The position numbers were made by a program, and so were the translations under genes. Under the pieces are notes generated by a model. The model was given only the letters and a program-made list of their open reading frames with translations, did not search any database and was not told where the DNA came from. From an uncultured Bacteroidota bacterium (GTDB taxonomy: Bacteria; Bacteroidota; Bacteroidia; Chitinophagales; Chitinophagaceae), in assembly GCA_903887415.1 (NCBI GenBank), contig CAISPO010000020.1:80305-144304 (forward strand): a stretch of DNA of 64,000 nucleotides, in the 5' to 3' direction. Positions within the stretch are counted from its first letter, which is position 1; each line of letters opens with the position of its first letter. This document shows, piece after piece, positions 55,520 to 64,000 of the stretch.

Positions 55520-56329
55520 ATGATATCTTTTCAAAAAACCTTACCCCTTGTTTTTATCCTGTGCATATTTGCCGCCTGCCACAAAACCAAAACACACAAC
55601 ATCTCGCCACTAGCTATAGGCGAAAATCTCGGCTACATCACCCAAGCCATAGAAATAACGAATGGTGACACAGAGACATTTAGGTTTGTGTATAACCCCG
55701 ACAACACGCTCGACTCGGTCATTGATGAAGGTAATTGCGTAGGGTGCGGCGGCAGAACTTATGCAATTAATTACTACTCATATTCCAGCCCCTACATCCA
55801 TATTTTCTATTCCGAACAAGACACTTTTAATCCTTCCACCTATTCTGCCCCGTGGGAGGCTTACCGGATCCATTTAATTAATGATGGCATGTGTGATTCG
55901 ATCTTTTCCTATGAATTAAGTGGCCCCGAAAGCTCCTATCCCGAATACATCAAATACAACGGCACACAGATAGACACTTTTTTTTATTTATATGATTTCC
56001 GCAATCGTACGAGCAGTACAGGTGCCGATGCCTATATATACAATAGTAATGGTGATATATCAACAAGGACGACTCAAGACTCCACTTACACTTATAATTA
56101 TGATCTCACTCACTCTACCCAGGTCGGCGATCCTGTCATGTTCAACCAGCTTATAACATACGGTATCATCTATACCCGGTGTTCCCACCTCACCACCTCT
56201 ATAAATAACAACGCAGACAACTATGCATACACCTTTGATAGTAAAGGCAGGGTTGCAACGGTAAATGAAACCAGACACTATTCGAATGACACTAGTAGTA
56301 CAAAATACATATACCAGTATAAAGACTAG
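55520..56329 (+). CDS. Hypothetical lipoprotein flanked by direct repeats
   Basis: 269 residues: lipoprotein signal with FAACHKT, then a chain rich in Tyr, Ser, Thr and Asn with YD-like segments (FDSKGRVATVNETRHYSND, YNSNGDISTRT), similar to small Bacteroidota surface lipoproteins with RHS-type strands. No function is recognised. The 29-bp repeats on each side (981 bases apart) suggest a cassette. Base composition appears lower in G+C than glnS. Confidence 0.7.
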   Translation: MISFQKTLPLVFILCIFAACHKTKTHNISPLAIGENLGYITQAIEITNGDTETFRFVYNPDNTLDSVIDEGNCVGCGGRTYAINYYSYSSPYIHIFYSEQDTFNPSTYSAPWEAYRIHLINDGMCDSIFSYELSGPESSYPEYIKYNGTQIDTFFYLYDFRNRTSSTGADAYIYNSNGDISTRTTQDSTYTYNYDLTHSTQVGDPVMFNQLITYGIIYTRCSHLTTSINNNADNYAYTFDSKGRVATVNETRHYSNDTSSTKYIYQYKD

Positions 56330-56392
56330 CGGGCAACTGAAGGCTAAGTCTTTGCCCCTTTCGGGTTTTCAAACTTGGCGTTACAGTTAATC

Positions 56393-56421
56393 AGTTAATC
56401 TTGATTAATCTGAGGTTCAGA
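56393..56421. repeat. 29-bp direct repeat, right copy
   Basis: AGTTAATCTTGATTAATCTG followed by AGGTTCAGA. The TTG at 56401-56403 within it lies 23 bases before the glnS -7 box. Confidence 0.85.
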
Positions 56422-56434
56422 CGATGTACATTTG
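56401..56434 (+). promoter_or_regulatory. glnS promoter, partly inside the repeat
   Basis: TTG (56401-56403) and TACATTTG (56427-56434), spacer 23, fit TTG-N17-23-TAnnTTTG. The ATG follows 17 bases later. The -33 element is supplied by the 29-bp repeat. Confidence 0.5.
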
Positions 56435-56451
56435 CCCATATTTTACCAACA

Positions 56452-58119
56452 ATGAGCGAAGAAAAGTCACTGAATTTCCTGGAAGAAATAATTGAGAACG
56501 ATATTGCCGCCGGCAAAAACGATGGCCGGGTGCACACCCGCTTCCCGCCGGAGCCGAATGGCTACCTGCACATAGGCCATGCTACAGCTATATGTCTCAA
56601 CTTCGGACTAGCAAAAAGGTATAATGGCAAAACCAATCTACGTTTTGATGATACCAACCCGGTAACCGAAGAAACAGAATATGTAGAGAGCATTAAGAAC
56701 GATATAAAATGGCTGGGCTTTCAGTGGGACAATGAGTTTTATGCGTCCGACTATTTCGACAAGCTCTATGATTTTGCCGTAGCATTGATCAAAAAAGGCC
56801 TTGCCTATGTGGACGACAGCACCGCCGAGGAAATAGCTGCAACAAAAGGATCGCTGGTAACACCAGGTATCAACAGCCCTTACCGCGACCGTAGCACAGA
56901 AGAAAACCTGCAGCTCTTTGCAGATATGCGTGCCGGCAAATACAAGGATGGCGAAAAGACCCTGCGCGCCAAAATAGACATGGCCCACCCCAACCTGCTG
57001 CTGCGCGACCCGCTTATGTACCGCATAAAGCATGAGCACCACCACCGCACCGGCGATAAGTGGTGTATATACCCCATGTACGACTATGCACATGGCCAGA
57101 GCGATAGTATTGAAGAGATAACGCACTCTATCTGCACGCTGGAGTTCATTCACCACCGGCCTCTGTACGATTGGTTCATAGAGCAGCTGGGTATATTTCC
57201 ATCGCACCAGTATGAGTTTGCCCGCCGCAATCTTACTTATACGGTAATGAGCAAGCGCAAGCTGCTGCTACTGGTAAATGAAAAGCATGTATCTGGCTGG
57301 GACGACCCACGCATGCCCACTATCAGCGGTATGCGCCGCCGTGGCTATACACCTGAGGCACTGCGCCAGTTTTGCGACACCATAGGCATAGCCAAGCGCG
57401 AGAACATCACAGACATCAGTATGCTGGAATTCTGTGTGCGTGAGCATTTAAATAAAACGGCCAACAGGGTTATGGCCGTGCTCGACCCGGTGAAGCTGGT
57501 GATCACTAATTACCCCACAGGTCAGCAGGATATTTTCGATGTAGAAAATAACCCCGAAAACCCGAACGGTGGCACCCGCAAGGTGCCCTTCAGCAGCGAA
57601 CTGTGGATAGAGCGCGAAGACTTTTTAGAAGAAGCGCCGAAGAAGTTCTTCCGCCTGGCACCCGGTAACCTGGTGCGCCTGAAAGGGGCCTTTATTGTAA
57701 AATGCGAAGGCTGCAAGAAAGATGAAAACGGTGTAATAACCGAAGTACACTGCACCTACCTGCCAGAAAGCAAAAGCGGCAACGACACCAGCGGCCTCAC
57801 CGTGAAAGGCACCATCCACTGGGTGAGCGTAGCCGAGGCAAAGACCGCCGAAGTGCGAATGTACGATCGTTTGTTCCGCGTGGAAGACCCATCCAGTGAA
57901 GAAGGGAATTTTAAAGACTATATCAACCCGGACTCTATGCAGGTGCTGCCCACCGTGTATATCGAACCCTCGCTGGCCACAGCCCAGCCGGGAGATCGCG
58001 TACAGTTTATGCGTAAAGGATACTTCTGCGTAGATACCGACAGCACACCGGATAAACTCGTCTTTAATCGTACAGTGACGTTGAAGGATGCGTGGGCGAA
58101 GGAGGTGAAGAGGGGGTAG
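56452..58119 (+). CDS. glnS: Glutamine--tRNA ligase
   Basis: Class I synthetase of 555 residues, start MSEEKSLNF (56452); an upstream TTG frame runs through the repeat and promoter and is rejected. HIGH motif at 40-43 in [14 protein letters not shown]-like motif as VMSKRKLL (about 267), catalytic-domain RFDDTNP, and the C-terminal anticodon-binding barrels. Full length. Convergent with the RES toxin gene. Confidence 0.97.
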   Translation: MSEEKSLNFLEEIIENDIAAGKNDGRVHTRFPPEPNGYLHIGHATAICLNFGLAKRYNGKTNLRFDDTNPVTEETEYVESIKNDIKWLGFQWDNEFYASDYFDKLYDFAVALIKKGLAYVDDSTAEEIAATKGSLVTPGINSPYRDRSTEENLQLFADMRAGKYKDGEKTLRAKIDMAHPNLLLRDPLMYRIKHEHHHRTGDKWCIYPMYDYAHGQSDSIEEITHSICTLEFIHHRPLYDWFIEQLGIFPSHQYEFARRNLTYTVMSKRKLLLLVNEKHVSGWDDPRMPTISGMRRRGYTPEALRQFCDTIGIAKRENITDISMLEFCVREHLNKTANRVMAVLDPVKLVITNYPTGQQDIFDVENNPENPNGGTRKVPFSSELWIEREDFLEEAPKKFFRLAPGNLVRLKGAFIVKCEGCKKDENGVITEVHCTYLPESKSGNDTSGLTVKGTIHWVSVAEAKTAEVRMYDRLFRVEDPSSEEGNFKDYINPDSMQVLPTVYIEPSLATAQPGDRVQFMRKGYFCVDTDSTPDKLVFNRTVTLKDAWAKEVKRG

Positions 58120-58578
58120 TTATGCGCTCATCAGCCTATCATCGATCCGTATAGGTTTTTCAGAGGTGATTTTTACTTTTTTGAATTCCGGGTGAGCGGG
58201 ATTTAGTAGATAGTTATGCTCATCAGTAATAAATACCGACGGCACTTTCAACGCGAGATATTTGTTTGATTTGATAAAACGATCACCAATCTGCTTCAGG
58301 TTATTGGGAGCTGGATTATTCTGCCACTCCGTAGGCAGCATCTCTAATTTTAGGGTTTCAATGCTATCATCAGGAATGTCAATTGTAGCCATGCAATACA
58401 GCCCGGGTTTCGGCACTTTACCTATGTGCACAATAGCCTCCAGCATTGCTAATGCTCCACTTTGTGAAGTGTAAACCATGTATACGTCCTTGCTGTTCCA
58501 GCGTCCGCCAAATAGTGCCGCGCCTGCACCAGACAGACTTTTAATATATCTGCATTCACTGATCCTATAAACGACCAT
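58120..58578 (-). CDS. RES-domain toxin (NAD+-degrading)
   Basis: 152-residue RES-family toxin. The Arg of VVYRISECRY, GGRWNS with its Arg, and a Glu near LEAIVH match the NAD+-binding/phosphorylase site of RES toxins. The start codon shares one base with the antitoxin stop (TGATG), the usual tight TA arrangement with the antitoxin first. Convergent with glnS. Confidence 0.88.
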   Translation of the reverse strand: MVVYRISECRYIKSLSGAGAALFGGRWNSKDVYMVYTSQSGALAMLEAIVHIGKVPKPGLYCMATIDIPDDSIETLKLEMLPTEWQNNPAPNNLKQIGDRFIKSNKYLALKVPSVFITDEHNYLLNPAHPEFKKVKITSEKPIRIDDRLMSA

Positions 58579-59147
58579 CAGGCGAAAATTCCGTGTTGAA
58601 TTCTTCCCAATTCGTCCATTATCATCCCTATTCCAAGCGATGTGTCTAAAAACTCTTTGGGTTTTTTATTGCCAAATGGCAGAAGTACAGTATTCATCCA
58701 TTCCTTAAAATTATCAATCGAACCAAATACTTCTTCTCCCCGGCTATACAATTTTGCTATCTCTATCATTCGTTCAGACTGTTCTTGCGACAGCTTTTGC
58801 TGGGGGGTGTACCTGCGCAACGTCCTGTCGGAGGTGTGAGTAATTGAAGCCATTTCCGTTAATGTTATATCGGCTATTTCCATTAAATGGGTCATAGCTT
58901 CCTTTGGAATTCCATTCCGTATAATGTTGATGAAATCATTATCATTTTGTATGCCTGCAAAGGCTTTTTTTCCATCCATTCCCATTAAGCCCACGGTGCG
59001 TAAAGACGCGTTAGCCGGGCTGTTGCCATAGGCACCCATGGGCTCTTCCACCATGCCGCTATAACTGCTTTCTTCATCCGAAGAACCGGATATTTTTTTG
59101 GCGTGTTCCTTTTTTACTTTTCCGGTTGCCGTATGCTTGTCTGCCAT
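58578..59147 (-). CDS. Xre/MbcA/ParS-type antitoxin
   Basis: 189 residues from MADKHTATG (59147). A low-complexity N-terminus precedes a helix-turn-helix-like part (LTEMASITHTSDRTLRRYT) and the C-terminal toxin-binding segment (SRGEEVFGSIDNFKEWMNTV). Such antitoxins bind RES toxins and repress their own promoter. Longer than the typical ~150 residues because of the N-terminal stretch. Confidence 0.88.
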   Translation of the reverse strand: MADKHTATGKVKKEHAKKISGSSDEESSYSGMVEEPMGAYGNSPANASLRTVGLMGMDGKKAFAGIQNDNDFINIIRNGIPKEAMTHLMEIADITLTEMASITHTSDRTLRRYTPQQKLSQEQSERMIEIAKLYSRGEEVFGSIDNFKEWMNTVLLPFGNKKPKEFLDTSLGIGMIMDELGRIQHGIFA

Positions 59148-59196
59148 AACCAGTAATTTGACCACAAGTTACGGACAAATGTCCGGAATAAAAAAT

Positions 59197-59577
59197 TTAT
59201 TTCCCTGCTATCATACTTATCTCCACATTCACACCCTTAGGCAGGCCGGATACCTGCACTGTTTCGCGCGCAGGTGCATTTTCCGCGAAATAGCTGCCAT
59301 ACACTTCATTTACCTGTGCGAACTGGCCCATGTCCATAAGGAAAATGGATGTTTTCAGTACGTTGGCAAAGGTCATCCCGGCTTCAGTAAGTATGGCTTC
59401 CAGGTTTTTCATTACCTGTACGGCTTCTGTTTTAATATCGCCCTGTACCAGGTTACCTGTTTGCGGGTCCAGGGGTATTTGCCCGGATATAAATAATATG
59501 TTGCCAAATTGCACCGCCTGGCTATATGGGCCTATTGGTGCCGGCGCATTGTCGGTACGAATGATTTTCTTTTCCAT
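59197..59577 (-). CDS. ridA: RidA family reactive intermediate deaminase
   Basis: 126-residue cytosolic enzyme that hydrolyses enamine/imine intermediates from PLP enzymes. APAPIGPYSQAV at the start and the C-terminal VQVSGLPKGVNVEISMIA are diagnostic; the ring-forming Arg is in PARETVQV. Convergent with none; its stop is 50 bases from the antitoxin start in the same direction. Confidence 0.95.
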   Translation of the reverse strand: MEKKIIRTDNAPAPIGPYSQAVQFGNILFISGQIPLDPQTGNLVQGDIKTEAVQVMKNLEAILTEAGMTFANVLKTSIFLMDMGQFAQVNEVYGSYFAENAPARETVQVSGLPKGVNVEISMIAGK

Positions 59578-59598
59578 GCTGCAAAAGTAATTCGCTTC

Positions 59599-59808
59599 TA
59601 AGGAACGTTCGTAAAATAAATTCTATCAAATTGGATAATTATTTTTCTTTTATGCAAGGCGAAAAATCTGAGAATAGTGAGCTATTTAAAGACTTTTTCA
59701 ACGCGACAGAAATGGAACGGCGCAGCCCTCACCGAGGCAAGAAATATTCAATATCGAGGTAAAAGAAGTTTTCAAATTGCGGGAATTCATTTTTGCCATC
59801 GTTCCTTA
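59599..59808. repeat. MITE-like element, copy 2
   Basis: About 210 bp with imperfect terminal inverted repeats (TAAGGAACGTTCGTAAAATA at the left; the right end complement reads TAAGGAACGATGGCAAAA). It matches the complement of 27357-27519 over about 118 bases on the left and the last ~45 bases, with a 45-base extra block near 59716-59760. It contains a 36-codon frame beginning MQGEKSENSE. It ends 63 bases upstream of tsaB. Confidence 0.78.
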
Positions 59809-59814
59809 CATTTG
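59807..59814 (+). promoter_or_regulatory. TACATTTG box upstream of tsaB
   Basis: TACATTTG matches TAnnTTTG and begins at the last two bases of the MITE-like element. No TTG lies 17-23 bases upstream. The start codon is 57 bases downstream. Confidence 0.4.
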
Positions 59815-59871
59815 CACACTATTTTATGGAACGGAGTTCCATCCAGCCATTAAAAACATCAGATATTTCGG

Positions 59872-60540
59872 ATGAAATACTTATTGCACATTGATACATC
59901 TGCAGATGTCGGCACTATCCTGGTCAGTTGCGATGGCAGGCCTGTTTCCTATCTGCAAACACAGGAAACCCGCAACCATGCCGGCGCCATCAATAATATG
60001 ATCGCTCAGCTTATGATCGATGCAGGTATTTCACTGACACAACTGGATGCAATTACTGTATGTGCTGGCCCCGGCTCCTATACCGGCTTAAGAATAGGGC
60101 TGGCCACCGCAAAAGGCCTGTGTTATGCACTGGATAAGCCTTTGATGCTTGACAACAAACTTACTTTGCTGGCATACAGGGCTTATCATCAGCACCCTGC
60201 TTGCGCACAATACATATCATTGCTTACTGCCCGTGAAAAAGAATATTTTATTGGTATTTATGACCAGGATTTTAATGAAACAGTAAGCCCACAGCACATT
60301 ATGGCCGATCAATTACCACAACTGGGAAAGGAAAATAGAGGTACGTACATGATTACTGATGTTCTGGAAAGTACGATAAGCGAATTATACATCAACAATA
60401 ATTTTCAAATTGAAAATGATACTAAAATCGACCTGAAATCATGGGCATTTTACAGTTTTGAGAAATATAATTGTAATCACTTTGTAAATTTAATGAACGC
60501 AGAGCCTTTCTACCTAAAGCAAGTTTACACACATAAGTAG
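59872..60540 (+). CDS. tsaB: tRNA threonylcarbamoyladenosine synthesis protein TsaB
   Basis: 222-residue ASKHA-fold partner of TsaD in making t6A37 on ANN-decoding tRNAs. HIDTSADVGTI at the start and the signature GPGSYTGLRIG (about 66-76) identify it. Slightly short at the C-terminus, as usual in Bacteroidota. Confidence 0.93.
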   Translation: MKYLLHIDTSADVGTILVSCDGRPVSYLQTQETRNHAGAINNMIAQLMIDAGISLTQLDAITVCAGPGSYTGLRIGLATAKGLCYALDKPLMLDNKLTLLAYRAYHQHPACAQYISLLTAREKEYFIGIYDQDFNETVSPQHIMADQLPQLGKENRGTYMITDVLESTISELYINNNFQIENDTKIDLKSWAFYSFEKYNCNHFVNLMNAEPFYLKQVYTHK

Positions 60541-60646
60541 CTGACAGCAAATAATTTATCCACATTTTTTTATCTACTCAAAACCTTTTTAACTTCTACT
60601 TAACACTTTTTATGGATAACCCGCATTTCATATCGTCTTAAATGCG

Positions 60647-60654
60647 TATGTTTG
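60647..60654 (+). promoter_or_regulatory. TATGTTTG box upstream of the ArsR-type gene
   Basis: TATGTTTG fits TAnnTTTG; it would give a leader of about 70 bases before the ATG at 60729. The -33 region is not clear. Confidence 0.4.
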
Positions 60655-60728
60655 CAAAAATATTCACATAGTTTATATTATAGGAATATGGAAACAATAT
60701 TTTTTAATCAAATCGTAAAATTAAATTA

Positions 60729-61097
60729 ATGGAAACGACAGTATCAGCAAACACTCTGGTAATTCGGAAAAGCGAAGGTTCTAGCGAACACATCAAGTTG
60801 GACTACGTAGCGGTGAAGAATGCAGCTATGACTTTGAGGGCTATCAATCACAAACTGCGCCAGCAGATCATCAAGCTGCTTGAAGAAAACAAACGCATGA
60901 ATGTTACCGACATTTATGTAAAATTGCGCCTTGAGCAGTCAGTAGCATCGCAGCACCTGGCTATCCTGCGCCGTGCTAACATCGTTATCACAGAGCGTGA
61001 TGGTAAATTCATTCACTATGCGCTGAACCATGCACGTATTGCAGCAGTTGCTAAGTTTGTAAATGAGCTGGTTCATTCTGAAGAATCAGGAAACTAA
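60729..61097 (+). CDS. ArsR-family winged-helix transcription regulator
   Basis: 122 residues. The winged helix spans about 30-110 with INHKLRQQIIKLLEENKRMNVTDIYVKL, the recognition helix QSVASQHLAILRRANIV and the wing ERDGKFIHYALN. No metal-binding ELCVCDL motif is seen, so it is probably not a metal sensor of the classic type. Strong terminator after it; the target is unknown. Confidence 0.9.
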   Translation: METTVSANTLVIRKSEGSSEHIKLDYVAVKNAAMTLRAINHKLRQQIIKLLEENKRMNVTDIYVKLRLEQSVASQHLAILRRANIVITERDGKFIHYALNHARIAAVAKFVNELVHSEESGN

Positions 61098-61120
61098 TTT
61101 ATCGTTCAAAATCTAATAGA

Positions 61121-61147
61121 ATAGCCCCGGATGGTCCGGGGCTATTT
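61121..61147 (+). terminator. Rho-independent terminator
   Basis: AATAGCCCCGGA TGG TCCGGGGCTATT, a perfect 12-bp stem followed by TTGTTTTTT. Confidence 0.9.
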
Positions 61148-61239
61148 TGTTTTTTGCAAAGCAACCGTTTGCATCACATCATGGGTTTGATATTGTTTTC
61201 ATAATAGTATATTGCACTCTTTTTTGCAGTGAATTACCC

Positions 61240-62352
61240 ATGTTTGAAAATGAATACTTTGGATACACAGAAAAAAAGGCCTCAAAACGTTTCTTTGAGG
61301 ACGATACAAAACATGCGGCACAGGCTATCAGGGATGCCCAGTTTATCGCCTTCGCGCCTTATGTATTTCATGCTTCCGCTATCCTCCGCGACAAGGGTAT
61401 TCTCGCTTACGTGGAAGAAGCGCGCTCAGAAGGCCGTACCATAAAACAAGTAGCCGAATGCACCAATATGCCTTACTACGGCGTAAGAGTGCTGATGGAA
61501 GCCGGGCTGGGCATTGGACTTTTATACCGGAAGGAGGGCCTTTATTTCCTCACAAAAACCGGCCATGTATTCATCAACCACCCGATGGCCCGCATCAACA
61601 CAGATTTTATGCGCGATGTGTGCCAAGACGGAGCCGCCGACCTGGAAACCTCCATTATGGATGGCAAACCAAATGGCTTAAAACACCTAGGCAACTGGGA
61701 TACCATTTACCAGGGCTTGTCTATGCTCCCCGAGCCGGCAAAAAGCAGTTGGTTTGCCTTCGATCACTATTATTCCGATCTCGCTTTCCCGGAAGTGCTT
61801 CCGTTCGTTTTCAAACACGCCCCAAAAAGCATACTGGATATCGGTGCCAACACTGGCAAGTGGGCTTTGGCATGTTTAGAATACGACCCAGCAATTCATA
61901 TCGGCCTCCTTGACTTGCAAGGCCAGCTCGATGAAGCAAAGAAAATGATAGACGCTGCGGGCCTGGGCGGCAGGGTCACATACCATCCTGTCAATATCCT
62001 GGACGGTAACGAGCAATTGCCCACCGGGTATGATCTCATATTCATGAGCCAGTTCTTAAATTGTTTTACAGACAAACAGATAATAGACATTTTACAAAAG
62101 TGCCATGATGTGCTGCAGGGCAATGGGCGCATCATTATTAACGAAACCTTCTGGGACTGCCAGCAGTATGAAGCCGGAGCATTCAGCCTGCAGATGGCCT
62201 CCCTGTATTTTACCACTATGGCCAATGGGAACAGCCAGATATACGACAGCAAAGTTTATCTGAAAGTGATCGATGAAACAGGCTTCGAAGTAGTTAGCCA
62301 GACCAATAATATAGGCCTTAGCCACACCATACTCGAGCTCAGGAAAAAGTAA
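61240..62352 (+). CDS. SAM-dependent methyltransferase with winged-helix N-terminus
   Basis: 370 residues from MFENEYFG (61240). The N-terminal part (about 40-120, with RTIKQVAECTNMPYYGVRVLMEAGL) is a winged-helix dimerisation domain as in plant-type O-methyltransferases; the catalytic fold has SILDIGANTGKWALACLE, GLLDLQGQL and FMSQFLNCFTD. It probably methylates a small hydroxylated compound. A ketosynthase-like gene follows after six bases, so the pair is likely one operon. Confidence 0.88.
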   Translation: MFENEYFGYTEKKASKRFFEDDTKHAAQAIRDAQFIAFAPYVFHASAILRDKGILAYVEEARSEGRTIKQVAECTNMPYYGVRVLMEAGLGIGLLYRKEGLYFLTKTGHVFINHPMARINTDFMRDVCQDGAADLETSIMDGKPNGLKHLGNWDTIYQGLSMLPEPAKSSWFAFDHYYSDLAFPEVLPFVFKHAPKSILDIGANTGKWALACLEYDPAIHIGLLDLQGQLDEAKKMIDAAGLGGRVTYHPVNILDGNEQLPTGYDLIFMSQFLNCFTDKQIIDILQKCHDVLQGNGRIIINETFWDCQQYEAGAFSLQMASLYFTTMANGNSQIYDSKVYLKVIDETGFEVVSQTNNIGLSHTILELRKK

Positions 62353-62358
62353 CCGGCA

Positions 62359-62949
62359 ATGGTAATCAACAACTGGATAAAAATAAATAGCGACAAAATA
62401 GAGGCAGGAACTGGTTTACTCCCAGCCTTGCCTCCCGATGCACTTACCCCCGAACTATTGTACACCGCCCTCCAATGCAACTATCCCAAATTCTTCAAAA
62501 TGGATAGCCTCTGCAAATGGGCTTTTGTGACAACAGAATGCATGTTTTACAAAAACGACTTATACACAGGCATTGACAAAAACAAGATAGGCATTACCCT
62601 CACTACCTCACATGGCTGCCTCGATGTGGACAAGCGCTACCTCGCCGGTATATCCATCCCCAGCCCGGCCCTGTTTGTTTACACCCTCCCGAACATTATG
62701 CTTGGCGAGACCTGTATCCGCCACGGCTTCAAGGGCGAGCAAGCCTCCATGGTCACCCCACAGTTCGATCCCGATGAATTATTCTTCACCGTAAGCAGCA
62801 TCCTCAGCAGTGGTATGGACGCTACCCTCTGTGGCTGGGTGGATGTCGCCGGCGAAAATCATGATCTATGCCTTTTCTGGGTATCAAAGAAGGGGCCGGG
62901 GATACCGTTTACGGTTGAGGCTTTGGGAGCAATATATCAGGGTAAATAG
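62359..62949 (+). CDS. Short beta-ketoacyl-synthase-like protein lacking the active Cys
   Basis: 196 residues. SPALFVYTLPNIMLGETCIRHGFKGEQASMVTP lines up with the KAS I/II segment around the catalytic Cys (SIATACTSG type), but the position is occupied by VTPQFD without cysteine, and only the N-terminal half of a thiolase fold is present. Similar short proteins occur in Bacteroidota flexirubin/aryl-polyene clusters. It may act as a chain-length or scaffold partner, or be degenerate. Confidence 0.65.
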   Translation: MVINNWIKINSDKIEAGTGLLPALPPDALTPELLYTALQCNYPKFFKMDSLCKWAFVTTECMFYKNDLYTGIDKNKIGITLTTSHGCLDVDKRYLAGISIPSPALFVYTLPNIMLGETCIRHGFKGEQASMVTPQFDPDELFFTVSSILSSGMDATLCGWVDVAGENHDLCLFWVSKKGPGIPFTVEALGAIYQGK

Positions 62950-63108
62950 GTCTGCTTCGCCAATCTTCTCCTTATTAAAAATCGAACTTAATCGATTTTT
63001 ATACATACATTTATTAGAGCCGTACAGAGGTTTATGCTTAATATCAGAGCACATTATGGAACTGGGTCGCCGTGGACGGAACTTAGCGAAAAACCAAACC
63101 GATTGATT

Positions 63109-63780
63109 ATGAAAAACATTTTATTATCTGTCGCAATCATTTTACTCCTGCTGAATGCTTGCAAGAAACCCAACATTACTCACTATACCATCAATGCTGA
63201 TCTGAAAGCCGCATTTAATTATCAGGTTGGTACATACTGGATATACCGTGATTCAATCGGTGGTGGTATCGATAGTTTTTATGTAACAAAAAATCAATCG
63301 GGTACCAGCAGTGTGTTGGATCACAATGGGGACGGATATACCAACGAGGGCATTGCCGTATATATCTCCGAACAAAATATTAGCCCTGGTCTGGCTGACA
63401 CCGCTAATGAATATTGGGAATACCATTATCAGTCAAGTATGTTCAACATGAACTATTTTAGCTTAAACAAGACATTGGTACAGCTTTTTCCATTAATAGA
63501 TTATCCTTTTCAGTCAACATTAAGTGGATCTGGCGCTCCAGGTGCGCCCCCTTATCCTCAAAATGGAAATGTAATTAGTATTTCAAATTCTTATACGCTC
63601 AACGGAAATACATTTACAAATGTTGCTGTAGTAAATCATATTGCTAATGCTCCCGCATTACAGTATAACGACGTTTTTTACATATCGCAAAGTGCAGGTA
63701 TTTTCAAAATGAGGCTTAATCATCCTCTGGATTCAGTTTACCGGGTTTGGGAATTACAACGCTGGAAAATTGTAAAATAA
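63109..63780 (+). CDS. Hypothetical lipoprotein (tandem family, member 1)
   Basis: 223 residues from MKNILLS (63109), lipoprotein signal with LLNACKK. The mature part has LKAAFNYQVGTYWIYRDS and IDSFYVTKN and looks beta-rich. No function recognised. The next gene is a clear paralog. Confidence 0.8.
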   Translation: MKNILLSVAIILLLLNACKKPNITHYTINADLKAAFNYQVGTYWIYRDSIGGGIDSFYVTKNQSGTSSVLDHNGDGYTNEGIAVYISEQNISPGLADTANEYWEYHYQSSMFNMNYFSLNKTLVQLFPLIDYPFQSTLSGSGAPGAPPYPQNGNVISISNSYTLNGNTFTNVAVVNHIANAPALQYNDVFYISQSAGIFKMRLNHPLDSVYRVWELQRWKIVK

Positions 63781-63804
63781 ATGCACAACTAAAACCTTAT
63801 TCGC

Positions 63805-64000
63805 ATGAGAACCTGTTTTGTAATAATAGCTGCATTTACCCTAACATTTTTCGCCTGCAAAAAACAGCCCGCAAAAGCCCCGGTAAATGGTAGTTTGAAA
63901 GCTGCATTTAGCTACAAAATTGGCACTTATTGGGTGTACAAAGACTCAATTAGCGGCGGCTGGGATAGCTTTTATGTTACCAGAAGCGATGACACCTGGA
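63805..64000 (+). CDS. Hypothetical lipoprotein (tandem family, member 2), cut by window end
   Basis: Frame from ATG 63805 stays open to base 64000 (65 codons). It begins with a lipoprotein signal (FTLTFFACKK) and continues LKAAFSYKIGTYWVYKDSIS then WDSFYVTRS, matching member 1 at most positions. The remainder lies outside the window. Twenty-four bases separate it from member 1. Confidence 0.85.
   Translation, partial: MRTCFVIIAAFTLTFFACKKQPAKAPVNGSLKAAFSYKIGTYWVYKDSISGGWDSFYVTRSDDTW

Noticed and set aside
60541..60728. Possible tRNA or small gene between tsaB and the ArsR-type regulator
   Set aside because: No cloverleaf or GGTTCRA-type T-loop sequence; only an A+T-rich leader with a promoter-like box.

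Overview
The window comes from a member of the Bacteroidota, most probably a Chitinophagaceae-like soil or freshwater bacterium. The evidence is a type IX secretion (T9SS) cargo protein with a gliding-motility C-terminal domain beside a PorP/SprF protein, a Rho factor with a long low-complexity insert, promoter-like TAnnTTTG boxes, many lipoproteins, LpxH, and a genome peppered with REP-type palindromes. No rRNA, tRNA or CRISPR array was recognised. About 58 genes are supported; the first (RND pump) and last (lipoprotein) are cut by the window edges.

Layout. 1-5 kb: RND efflux pump end, rho, SDR epimerase. 5.5-16.3 kb: a giant two-propeller sensor ending in an adenylyl cyclase, pheS, and the T9SS cargo/PorP pair. 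16.4-22.8 kb: small lipoprotein, GNAT, membrane protein, a three-gene type III polyketide synthase operon, and a TPR protein with a histidine-kinase dimerisation helix but no ATPase domain. 22.9-24.3 kb: orphan protein and a REP-associated tyrosine transposase (RAYT) framed by perfect REP palindromes. 24.3-33.5 kb: dxs, CPBP protease, cdsA, SH3/PBCV-adaptor protein and two metallo-beta-lactamase/rhodanese proteins in inverted orientation around an APC permease.

32-39.7 kb is a coherent aromatic-catabolism block on the minus strand: aminotransferase, homogentisate dioxygenase, 4-hydroxyphenylpyruvate dioxygenase, PaaABCD (phenylacetyl-CoA epoxidase) and the second MBL/rhodanese protein. 39.8-56 kb: mannose-1-phosphate guanylyltransferase, NifU-like protein, three small secreted proteins (two sharing a Cys motif), a kinase-RapZ fusion with SixA, an arylsulfotransferase-like protein, LpxH, gpmI, thioredoxin-like protein, PaaY-like protein and groESL. 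56-64 kb: glnS, a Xre/RES toxin-antitoxin pair, RidA, TsaB, an ArsR-type regulator, a methyltransferase plus inactive-looking ketosynthase, and tandem lipoprotein paralogs.

The most striking non-genic content is repeat DNA: at least four palindromic families, some of which form gene starts or ends (epimerase start, cyclase tail, aminotransferase N-terminus), a MITE-like element in two copies with a conserved 36-codon open frame, and a 29-bp direct repeat bracketing a lipoprotein gene. All functional calls are from reading motifs by eye; no database search was run.
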